Source of the DNA: Sphingomonas phyllosphaerae 5.2
Lineage (GTDB): Bacteria; Pseudomonadota; Alphaproteobacteria; Sphingomonadales; Sphingomonadaceae
Direction of reading: 5' to 3'
DNA length: 64,000 bases
NCBI RefSeq assembly: GCF_000419605.1
Contig: NZ_ATTI01000001.1
Span: 62,001-126,000 of the forward strand
This document shows positions 57,304 to 64,000 of this stretch, in pieces (the first letter of the stretch is position 1; each line of letters starts with the position of its first letter). The notes below the pieces were generated by a model. That model had not been told where the DNA came from. It ran no database searches and saw nothing but the letters and a program-made list of their open reading frames with translations. Both the position numbers and the translations under genes were made by a program.

Positions 57304-58053
57304 CCTTGACCTCGAACTCGCACAGCCAGCCGATCCCCGCGGACCGGCCGGGATTGTCGCACGTAAATCGCTCCACCGTCGACCGGCAATCGATCAGGTG
57401 GCCGTCCTTTCCCGCTTGCGTCATGGTCGCCGCGAGTGCTTCGACCTGCGGCGATCCCCCGTTGAAGTCGCGGTCGTGACTGACCGACAGTATCGTATGC
57501 CGGCCCGCCCGCACCGTCGCTATCAGCAATGTCAGCGCATCAAACCCGGGTAAGTCTAGGAATTGGAAAACAGGTGCAGGGTCGCGCCCGGTGAGGTGGC
57601 AGGTACCTGTTCCTTGTCCACCTCGTCGAAGCGCCGGTTGATGGCGGTCACCTTCGCATCAGGCGCCAGGCGCGCGTATAGCGCCACGGCCCGCGCCAGC
57701 GCGAGCGATGATGGTTCGACCAGTACGATGTCGCGCGCCTGCCCGAAAAGCCGGCCCCTGGTCAGATCGTTGGCGAGAAGGCCCGCCAAACCCTGTCCGC
57801 AGCCATAATCGAAGACCGTCGTCGGTGGTTCGACGGCGGCGAGCAGGTGTGAGATCCTCTCCCACTGGCTACGGATCATCGGCCCGTAGCTGTGGAGATA
57901 CTGGTCCAGATCGTCTGTCGTGCCGATCACGGCGTGTCCGAAGTCCAGCGCACCTTTCGCTCCATGATCCCGCCTGAACGCGGATCTGAACCACGAAAAG
58001 TTCAGCTCGCCACGCGCCACGTCGCCGATCGCGCCAATCGCCCTGTCGTCCAC
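57296..58053 (-). pseudogene. SAM-dependent methyltransferase with frameshift
   Basis: Two frames form one protein of about 252 residues. The first (58053-57556) has VFDYGCGQGLAGLLAND (motif I), IVLVEPSSLALARAVALYA and ends in TLHLFSNS with a stop. The next frame continues as FLDLPGFDALTLLIATVRAG, then ILSVSHDRDFNGG and CEFEVKDG. A normal protein would read HLFSNFLDLPGF, so one T is missing near 57560. The second half has no usable start of its own. Either a true inactivation, programmed slippage or a sequencing error. Confidence 0.78.
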
Positions 58054-58155
58054 CGCAAACCTCTCGCCACCCGAGCGCGGCTAATGTGCCGCGTTCCGGA
58101 GATAGACCGGCGGCGGCCTGTCGACGGCGAAGGCGCCTCCATTCCGGAGCAATCC

Positions 58156-58222
58156 CGGGAAGGGGGCACCATGCGCCTTCCCGTCTCGACACCCCGCCCC
58201 CGCCGCGCGTAAAGGCAGGGGC
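58156..58222 (+). promoter_or_regulatory. Structured leader of metX
   Basis: CGGGAAGG (58156-58163) pairs with CCTTCCCG (58176-58183). Further on, GCCCC (58196-58200) can pair with GGGGC (58218-58222), hiding the purine-rich ribosome site just before ATG 58226. No known SAM riboswitch class could be matched. Confidence 0.35.
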
Positions 58223-58225
58223 TCG

Positions 58226-59356
58226 ATGCTCAGCACGCCTTCCTCGCTCGACCAGCGGTTCGGCCTGTCGCGGCGTGTCGCGCTGCCGGGGCCGCTCAGG
58301 CTCGACGGCGGCGCGCTGCTCGCGCCGGTCGAGATCGCCTACGAAACCTATGGCACGCTCGCGCCCGGTGGCGGCAACGCGATGCTGGTGTGCCATGCGC
58401 TGACCGGCGACCAGCATCTGGCGAGCGCGCATCCGCGCACCGGCAAGCCGGGGTGGTGGCAACGGATGGTGGGGCCGGGCCGGCCGATCGACACCGATCG
58501 CTATTTCGTGATCTGCACCAACGTGCTCGGTTCGTGCATGGGAACGTCGGGGCCCGCGAGCATCGATCCGGCGACCGGCCGGCCGTTCGCGATGACGTTC
58601 CCGGTCATCACGATCCGCGACATGGTGCGCGCGCAGGCACTGCTGCTCGATCACCTCGGCGTGGCGCGGTTGGCGGCGGTGGTCGGCGGATCGATGGGCG
58701 GGATGCAGGCGCTCAGCTGGGCGGCGACCTTCCCGGAGCGCGTCGCGAAATGCGTCGTGATCGCCTCGACCGCGCGCCATTCGGCACAGAACATCGCCTT
58801 CCACGAGGTTGGACGACAGGCGGTGATGGCCGATCCGAACTGGCGCGGCGGCGACTATTACGACGGTGATCCACCGGCGGCAGGCCTGGCGGTGGCGCGG
58901 ATGGCGGCACACATCACCTACCTTTCGGAGGCCGGGCTCACCGAGAAGTTCGGGCGGCGCTTGCAGGCGCGCGAGCAGAAGTCGTTCGGATTCGACGCCG
59001 ACTTCCAGGTGGAGAGCTACCTGCGACACCAGGGGCTGGCGTTCTCCGACCGCTTCGACGCGAACAGCTATCTCTACATCACCCGCGCGCTCGACTATTT
59101 CGACCTTGCCGAGGAGCATGGCGGCATGCTGGCGAACGCCTTCCGCGGAGCGGCGACGCGGTTCTGCCTCGTCAGCTTCGATACCGACTGGCTGTACCCG
59201 ACCTCCGAGTCGCGCAGTATCGTCCATGCCCTGATGGCGGCCGGCGCACCGGCGAGCTTCGTCGAATTATCGAGCCCGTTCGGGCATGACGCGTTTCTGC
59301 TCGAGTCACCCGAGCTGGACCGGGTGATGCACGGCTTCCTGAGCGCCGCGGCATGA
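58226..59356 (+). CDS. metX: Homoserine O-acyltransferase MetX
   Basis: The 376-residue alpha/beta hydrolase-fold enzyme has [29 protein letters not shown] (as separate blocks), [15 protein letters not shown], the nucleophile Ser156 in [19 protein letters not shown] with the catalytic Asp and [10 protein letters not shown] with the His. It acylates homoserine in methionine synthesis; acetyl or succinyl donor cannot be told here. Its stop overlaps metW, the usual partner. Confidence 0.95.
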   Translation: MLSTPSSLDQRFGLSRRVALPGPLRLDGGALLAPVEIAYETYGTLAPGGGNAMLVCHALTGDQHLASAHPRTGKPGWWQRMVGPGRPIDTDRYFVICTNVLGSCMGTSGPASIDPATGRPFAMTFPVITIRDMVRAQALLLDHLGVARLAAVVGGSMGGMQALSWAATFPERVAKCVVIASTARHSAQNIAFHEVGRQAVMADPNWRGGDYYDGDPPAAGLAVARMAAHITYLSEAGLTEKFGRRLQAREQKSFGFDADFQVESYLRHQGLAFSDRFDANSYLYITRALDYFDLAEEHGGMLANAFRGAATRFCLVSFDTDWLYPTSESRSIVHALMAAGAPASFVELSSPFGHDAFLLESPELDRVMHGFLSAAA

Positions 59357-59946
59357 GCCTGCGCCCCGATCTCGCGATCATCGCCGGGCATGTGCCCGCG
59401 GGCGCGCGGGCGCTGGACGTCGGCTGCGGCGACGGCGAGTTGATGGCCGCGCTGCGCGACGAGGCGCGCGTCGACGTGCGCGGGCTGGAGATCGACGCTG
59501 CGAACGTCGCCGCGGCGGTCGGGCGCGGACTGTCGGTCATCCAGGGCGATGCCGATATCGATCTCGCCGGCTATCCCGACCAGAGTTTCGACTATGCGAT
59601 CCTGAGCCAGACGTTGCAGACGGCGCGCGCGCCCGATCGCGTGCTGGACGAGTTGCTGCGCATCGGGCGCTTCGCGTTCGTCAGCTTTCCCAACTTCGCG
59701 CATTGGCGGGTACGGCTGTCGCTGTTGTGGGGCGGGCGGATGCCGGTGACGCGGCTGCTGCCGGAACGCTGGTACGACACCCCGAACATCCACCATGTGA
59801 CCATCGACGATTTCCGCGCGCATCTTGCCGAGCGCGGCGTGATCGTGGAGCGCGCGTGGTTCCTGTCCGGCGACAAGCGGACCGGCGGCGCGGCGGCGAA
59901 CATGTTCGCCGAACACGCGGTGTTCCTGCTGCGACGGGAACCATGA
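59353..59946 (+). CDS. metW: Methionine biosynthesis protein MetW
   Basis: The 197-residue methyltransferase-like protein has [56 protein letters not shown] and the MetW signature [24 protein letters not shown] followed by WYDTPNIHH. It works with MetX, probably as an activating partner. The ATG lies within the metX stop. Confidence 0.94.
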   Translation: MSLRPDLAIIAGHVPAGARALDVGCGDGELMAALRDEARVDVRGLEIDAANVAAAVGRGLSVIQGDADIDLAGYPDQSFDYAILSQTLQTARAPDRVLDELLRIGRFAFVSFPNFAHWRVRLSLLWGGRMPVTRLLPERWYDTPNIHHVTIDDFRAHLAERGVIVERAWFLSGDKRTGGAAANMFAEHAVFLLRREP

Positions 59947-59970
59947 CGTTTGATCTCGGTTAAGATCGGC

Positions 59971-60384
59971 GTGACCGACCATTCCGCACCCCCCACCGCG
60001 CTGATCGTCGAGGACGAGATTTTCGTCGCGCTCGATCTCGAGCGTATCCTGGAGGATGCCGGCTATACCGTCGTTGCGATCGCGGCGGACGCCGCATCAG
60101 CGCTGAGCGCAGCACCGGGATGTTGCTTCGCATTCGTCGACGTCAATCTGCGCGACGGCGCGACCGGGCCGGAGATCGCCGAGCGTATCGCGCGCGAACA
60201 CGGCGTGAAGGTCGTTTTCGTCACCGCCAATCCGGGTCAGATCACCAACCGCGACACCGCGCTCGGCTATGTTCGCAAGCCGTTCAACGAAGAGGCGATC
60301 CTCGCCGCCGCACACACCGCTTCACGCGCGGTCGACGTTGCCGGCGACAATATCGATTTCGTCAGGTGGTCGCCAGTCGGCTGA
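59971..60384 (+). CDS. Single-domain response regulator
   Basis: The 137-residue receiver has the acidic pair ALIVEDEIFVALD (about 14-16), the phospho-acceptor Asp57 in FAFVDVNLRDG, VVFVTANPGQ and the lysine in GYVRKPFNEE (K103). No output domain follows. The pattern is that of receivers paired with HWE/HisKA2 kinases, and the convergent neighbour is such a kinase, overlapping by 23 bp. I chose GTG 59971; a TTG at 59950 is possible. Single-domain receivers of this kind feed the general stress response in Sphingomonas. Confidence 0.85.
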   Translation: MTDHSAPPTALIVEDEIFVALDLERILEDAGYTVVAIAADAASALSAAPGCCFAFVDVNLRDGATGPEIAERIAREHGVKVVFVTANPGQITNRDTALGYVRKPFNEEAILAAAHTASRAVDVAGDNIDFVRWSPVG

Positions 60385-61924
60385 ACGCCTCGCGTGGGAC
60401 GCGCACCTCGACCCGCAGTCCGTCCGCATGCCATTCCCGCACCAGCGTCCCGCCCAGCTGACGCTTGGCGCTCATTTCGATCAATTGCGAGCCGAAGCCG
60501 TGCTGCGTCGGTGCGTCGTGAAGCGTCGGCCCGCCCTGTTCATGCCATAGCAGGACGACGTCCCGACCGGTGTCGGTGACGATCATCGTTACCCGCCCGT
60601 CGATGCTGGACAGCGCGCCATATTTGCTCGCGTTGGTCGCCAGCTCGTGGAAGATCAGCGCCAGCGGGGTGGCGGCGCGATCGTCGACCACGACATTGTC
60701 GCCCTTGATCGTGAAGCGCTCGCCGCTGCGCGACTGATAGGGGATGAAAAGCTCCTCGAGCAGGCCGTGCAGGCTGTCCTGTCGCACGCTCGGGCGCGAC
60801 TGGTCGCTGTGCGGGCGGACGAAATCATGCGCGCGGCCAAGCGCGGTGATGCGCTGACGCAGCTCGCCCAGCAGCCCGGCGAGCGGCGGGTGCGTGCGCC
60901 CGGTCAGGTGCACCAACCCCGCGACGACCGAGAAGATGTTCTTGATGCGGTGGCTCAGTTCCTGGCTGACGATCTCGCGCTCCTCCATCGCCAGCCTCTG
61001 CTGATGGATGTCGGTGCAGGTGCCGAACCAGCGCGTGATCGTGCCCGCGGCATCGCGGATCGGCAGCGCGCGGCCCAGCACCCAGCGATAGGTGCCGTCA
61101 TGGTGCCGCAGCCGATATTCGATCTGATACGGCTCGCCTGTTCCCAGCGCGTGGCGCCACGCCGCCCACGCACGCTCCTGATCGTCGGCGTGGAACATCC
61201 CGTTCCAGGCTTCGCCGTCCGTCGAGCCCTCCGGCGTGCCGGTGAAGGCGTACCAGCGCGCATTATAGTAATCGTGATAGCCGTCCGGCAGCGTCGACCA
61301 CACCATCTGCGGCATGGTGTCGGCCAGGATGCGGAAGCGCGTCTCGCTATCCTCGGCCTCGCGGCGCGCGACCTGCGAGACGGCGTGATCGCGCGAGCCG
61401 TGGACGCGCGCCATGACGGCGGCCCCCAGCACGCGCAGCCCGCCCAGCTGGAGCGCGGTCAGCCCGGCCGGGCGTGGCGACGTGCCGAGCACGCACAACG
61501 CCCCGAGCGGGACTCCTTCCTCGGTGACCAGCGGCGCGCCGGCATAGAAGCGCACGCCCGGATCGACGAGCAGTGGATTGTCGGCGAACCGCGGGTCCTG
61601 CGTCGCGTCGGGGACGACCATGATGTCGTCCTGCCACATCGCATAGGCGCAGAACGACATCGCGCGCGGCGTGCCGTCGAGGTCGGTGCCGGTCGCGGAG
61701 AGGAACGATTGCTCGTCCTCCTCGACCAGCGAGACCAGCGCGATCTCCGCCTCGCACAATCGTGCCGCGAAGTCGGTGATCTGCTTGAGCGCGGCGGCGC
61801 GGCGAAGCGCGACGAGATTGTACGCGTCGATCGTCGCACGACGCTGCCGCTCGTCGATCGGGCCGGCACCCGCGATCGTGGCTGGCGCGGCATCCGCGGG
61901 GCAGAGGGGTGCGCTCACCGGCAC
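60362..61924 (-). CDS. GAF-PAS HWE-family sensor histidine kinase
   Basis: The 520-residue soluble kinase starts at GTG 61924. A GAF domain covers about 40-175 (SLVEEDEQSFLSATG, FYAGAPLVTEEGVPLGALCVL). A PAS/PAC covers about 195-312 (GYHDYYNARWYAFTG, RWVLGRALPIRDAAG). The phosphorylated His325 is in SQELSHRIKNIFSVV. The ATPase has HELATNASKYGAL and the W-x-E in LLWHEQGG that names the HWE group. No membrane helix is present, so it senses an internal or light/redox cue; no LOV cysteine motif was seen. It faces a response regulator. Confidence 0.88.
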   Translation of the reverse strand: MPVSAPLCPADAAPATIAGAGPIDERQRRATIDAYNLVALRRAAALKQITDFAARLCEAEIALVSLVEEDEQSFLSATGTDLDGTPRAMSFCAYAMWQDDIMVVPDATQDPRFADNPLLVDPGVRFYAGAPLVTEEGVPLGALCVLGTSPRPAGLTALQLGGLRVLGAAVMARVHGSRDHAVSQVARREAEDSETRFRILADTMPQMVWSTLPDGYHDYYNARWYAFTGTPEGSTDGEAWNGMFHADDQERAWAAWRHALGTGEPYQIEYRLRHHDGTYRWVLGRALPIRDAAGTITRWFGTCTDIHQQRLAMEEREIVSQELSHRIKNIFSVVAGLVHLTGRTHPPLAGLLGELRQRITALGRAHDFVRPHSDQSRPSVRQDSLHGLLEELFIPYQSRSGERFTIKGDNVVVDDRAATPLALIFHELATNASKYGALSSIDGRVTMIVTDTGRDVVLLWHEQGGPTLHDAPTQHGFGSQLIEMSAKRQLGGTLVREWHADGLRVEVRVPREAFSRLATT

Positions 61925-61929
61925 GGACC

Positions 61930-62487
61930 TCAGAACGGTACGTCGTCGTCGAGATCGTCCGCGAAGCCGCCGCCGTAGCTGCCACCGCGCGCCGCACCGC
62001 CGCCAGCGGACCCGCCGCCGCTCGCGCCGCGCGAACCGCCCGCACCGCCGCCACGCGGGGCACCGCCGCCGTAACCACCACCGCCACCGAAGTCATCGCC
62101 GCCCATGTCGTCACGAGCGCCGCCGCCACCGCCGCCGGGGCCGTCGAGCATCGTCAGCACGGAGTTGAAGCCTTGCAGCACCACCTCGGTCGAATAACGA
62201 TCCTGCCCCTGCTGGTCCTGCCACTTACGCGTCTGCAGCTGGCCCTCGATATAGACCTTGCTGCCCTTGCGCAGGAACCGCTCGGCGACGTTGGCCAGCC
62301 CTTCGTTGAAGATCGCGACCGAATGCCATTCGGTCTTTTCCTTCTTCTCGCCGCTGTTGCGGTCCTTCCACGATTCGGACGTCGCGATCCGCAGGTTGAC
62401 GACCTTGCCGCCGTTCTGGAACGAGCGCGACTCGGGATCGCGCCCGAGATTGCCGACGAGAATGACCTTGTTGACGCTGCCTGCCAT
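61930..62487 (-). CDS. ssb: Single-stranded DNA-binding protein
   Basis: The 185-residue protein has an N-terminal OB fold ([71 protein letters not shown]), a Gly/Arg-rich linker (about 118-173) and the partner-binding acidic tip DDLDDDVPF. It coats single-stranded DNA in replication and repair. The linker is rich in GGGG runs, making it low-complexity at DNA level. Confidence 0.96.
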   Translation of the reverse strand: MAGSVNKVILVGNLGRDPESRSFQNGGKVVNLRIATSESWKDRNSGEKKEKTEWHSVAIFNEGLANVAERFLRKGSKVYIEGQLQTRKWQDQQGQDRYSTEVVLQGFNSVLTMLDGPGGGGGGARDDMGGDDFGGGGGYGGGAPRGGGAGGSRGASGGGSAGGGAARGGSYGGGFADDLDDDVPF

Positions 62488-62587
62488 CGAAACCTCTATC
62501 TGGCCGGTCCATGCCGGCGACGGTGCGGCCCGGCTTCTCGATCGACGGCGACGGGCCGGACGGGAAGCGGGCGGTGCGGCCCTTTAA

Positions 62588-64000
62588 TCAAAGCCCGGCG
62601 AGCACCGCCAGCCAATACGTGATCCCCGCCATCACATAAGCGGTCACGAACAGATAACCGAGCATGAACATCGGCCATTTCCAGCCGTTCGTCTCACGCC
62701 GGGTCACCGCGATCGTGCTGATGCATTGCGGCGCGAACACGAACCACATCAGAAAGGCGAGTGCGGTGGGCAGCGACCAGCGCCCGCGCAGGTGATCGAC
62801 CAGGCTTTTCGATCCGGCCGCATCCTCGGTATCGTCGATCGCATAGGCCGTGCCGATCGCTGCCACCGCCACCTCGCGCGCCGCCATCGCCGGGATCAGC
62901 GCAAGCGCGATGTCGTGATTGAAGCCGATCGGCCGCACCACGACCTCCAGCCCGCTGGCGATCCGTCCCGCGATCGAATATTCGACCTGGCTCTGTCCGC
63001 GCGGCGCCTGCGGGAAGCTGAGCAGCGCCCACAGCACGATCGTCGTCAGCGCGATCGTCGTGCCGGCGCGCTTCAGGAAGATCGCCGCACGGCTCCACAG
63101 CCCGATCGCGACGTCACGCAGGCGGGGCAGCTGATATTTGGGCATTTCCATCATGAAGCCCGACGATTCGCCCTTCGTCACCGTGCGGCGTAGCAGCAGC
63201 GCGGCGACGAACGCCCCGACGATGCCCAACAGGTACAGCGCGAGCAGCACCAGTCCCTGCAAGCCGACGAACGGCACCACCTCCCGCGCGGGAATGAATG
63301 CACCGATGATGATCGTATAGACCGGCAGCCGCGCCGAGCAGGTCATCAGCGGCGCGATCAGGATCGTCGTCAGCCGGTCCTTTTCGTCGTCGATCGTGCG
63401 CGTCGCCATGATCCCCGGCACCGCGCATGCGAAGCTGGACAGCAATGGGATGAACGCGCGCCCCGACAGCCCGACGCCAGCCATCAACCGATCCATCAGG
63501 AAAGCGGCCCGGACCATATAGCCCGAGGCCTCCAGCACGAGGATGAAGAGGAACAGGATCAGGATCTGCGGCAGGAACACCACGACCGCGCCGACCCCGG
63601 CGATAACGCCATCGGTCAGCAGCGAGCGCAGGAAGCCGGCGGGCAGCGCGCCCTTGATCGCCGTCTCCAGTGCGGCGAAGCCGTCCTCGATCCAGCCGAT
63701 CGGCGCTTCCGACCAGCTGAACACCGCCTGGAACATCACGAACAGCAGCGCGACGAGCAGGATCGGGCCGAACACCGGGTGGAGCGCGACTCCATCCAGC
63801 GCGTGGTGCCAGCGGCGCGTCGGCGTCTCGCTGACGGTCGCGGCCTTCGACAGGTCGCGTGCGCGGCGTTGCAGCGTCCGAATGTCCTCGTCGGGCGCGG
63901 CGGCGACCGCGGCATCGGGTGCGATGCCGACGATCCCGGTCAGCGCGGCGCGCAGCACGTCGATGCCGCGCCGCCGCACCGCGACGGTTGGCACCACCGG
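62588..64000 (-). CDS. feoB: Ferrous iron transporter FeoB (3' part)
   Basis: About 470 residues of the membrane part are visible; the GTPase domain is outside the window. It has the Gate domains with FVMFQAVFSWSEAPIGWI, GVGAVVVFLPQILILFLFILVLEASGYMVRAAFLMDRLM (as separate blocks), the core SFACAVPGIMATRTI, and APLMTCSARLPVYTIIIGAF, which contains the cysteine proposed to take part in Fe(II) transfer. The end FAPQCISTIAVTRRETNGWKW is typical. It imports ferrous iron. The residue before the window edge is still in frame, so the gene continues. Confidence 0.95.
   Translation of the reverse strand, partial: PVVPTVAVRRRGIDVLRAALTGIVGIAPDAAVAAAPDEDIRTLQRRARDLSKAATVSETPTRRWHHALDGVALHPVFGPILLVALLFVMFQAVFSWSEAPIGWIEDGFAALETAIKGALPAGFLRSLLTDGVIAGVGAVVVFLPQILILFLFILVLEASGYMVRAAFLMDRLMAGVGLSGRAFIPLLSSFACAVPGIMATRTIDDEKDRLTTILIAPLMTCSARLPVYTIIIGAFIPAREVVPFVGLQGLVLLALYLLGIVGAFVAALLLRRTVTKGESSGFMMEMPKYQLPRLRDVAIGLWSRAAIFLKRAGTTIALTTIVLWALLSFPQAPRGQSQVEYSIAGRIASGLEVVVRPIGFNHDIALALIPAMAAREVAVAAIGTAYAIDDTEDAAGSKSLVDHLRGRWSLPTALAFLMWFVFAPQCISTIAVTRRETNGWKWPMFMLGYLFVTAYVMAGITYWLAVLAGL

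Noticed and set aside
58081..58225. SAM-II riboswitch before metX
   Set aside because: The conserved GUGAUUU and GCUAAA blocks of SAM-II were not found in the leader; only generic stems are present.

Overview
The window is a very GC-rich, gene-dense stretch of an alphaproteobacterial chromosome that fits Sphingomonas or a close relative in the Sphingomonadaceae. The evidence is a carotenoid set (crtY, crtI, crtB), a Caulobacter-type TonB-dependent receptor followed by SapC, cupin and tryptophan-halogenase genes, the Suv3-like helicase/S4/FdxA/CarD block, the hisC-tyrC and metX-metW pairs, ubiquinol-cytochrome c chaperone and DUF177 genes, and an HWE histidine kinase. Many genes overlap by ATGA or GTGA. 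No tRNA, rRNA, CRISPR array, insertion sequence or prophage was seen.

Layout. 1-2.4 kb: ftsE (5' end outside the window), ftsX, a DUF218 protein and a PlsC-type acyltransferase. 2.4-4.7 kb: DUF177, cytochrome bc1 chaperone, BamE lipoprotein and an RcnB-like protein whose Shine-Dalgarno lies in a strong hairpin. 4.9-7.3 kb: an NfrB/NfrA-like pair, probably for exopolysaccharide. 7.3-12.7 kb: TauE/SafE exporter with its TIGR02186 partner, a HerA-like ATPase, DUF1810, two tiny membrane proteins behind a sigma-54-like promoter, and a diguanylate cyclase. 12.7-16 kb: periplasmic peroxiredoxin, crtY and crtI. 16.5-18.6 kb: thiC under a TPP riboswitch. 18.6-22.2 kb: two Tat-exported ferritin-like paralogues divergent from an ECF sigma factor and its RskA-type anti-sigma. 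22.5-25.5 kb: MipA/OmpV, DUF2141, sterol desaturase and HisN. 25.9-34.2 kb: GH43 glycosidase divergent from a TonB receptor, SapC, JmjC/cupin and flavin halogenase, with a LacI-type operator between. 34.2-38.7 kb: crtB, a LOG-family hydrolase, palindromic repeats, ung, acylphosphatase, cyclophilin and a decayed phytanoyl-CoA dioxygenase carrying a C17 tract. 38.7-41.8 kb: etfA, etfB, sucC. 42-46.8 kb: a DinG-like helicase, SixA and two GIN-domain proteins. 46.9-51.8 kb: carD, an alpha/beta hydrolase, fdxA, an S4 protein and a Suv3-like helicase. 52-60 kb: M23 peptidase, DUF1489, tyrC, hisC, a 259-bp tandem duplication, alkB, a frameshifted methyltransferase, metX and metW. 60-64 kb: response regulator, HWE kinase, ssb and feoB (5' end outside).

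Most of the window is housekeeping: division, outer-membrane assembly, energy metabolism, amino-acid and thiamine synthesis, and DNA repair. The accessory layer is the NfrAB-like pair, the ferritin/ECF module, the GH43-TonB-halogenase locus and the small sigma-54-linked membrane proteins. The last of these is the best candidate for something undescribed.
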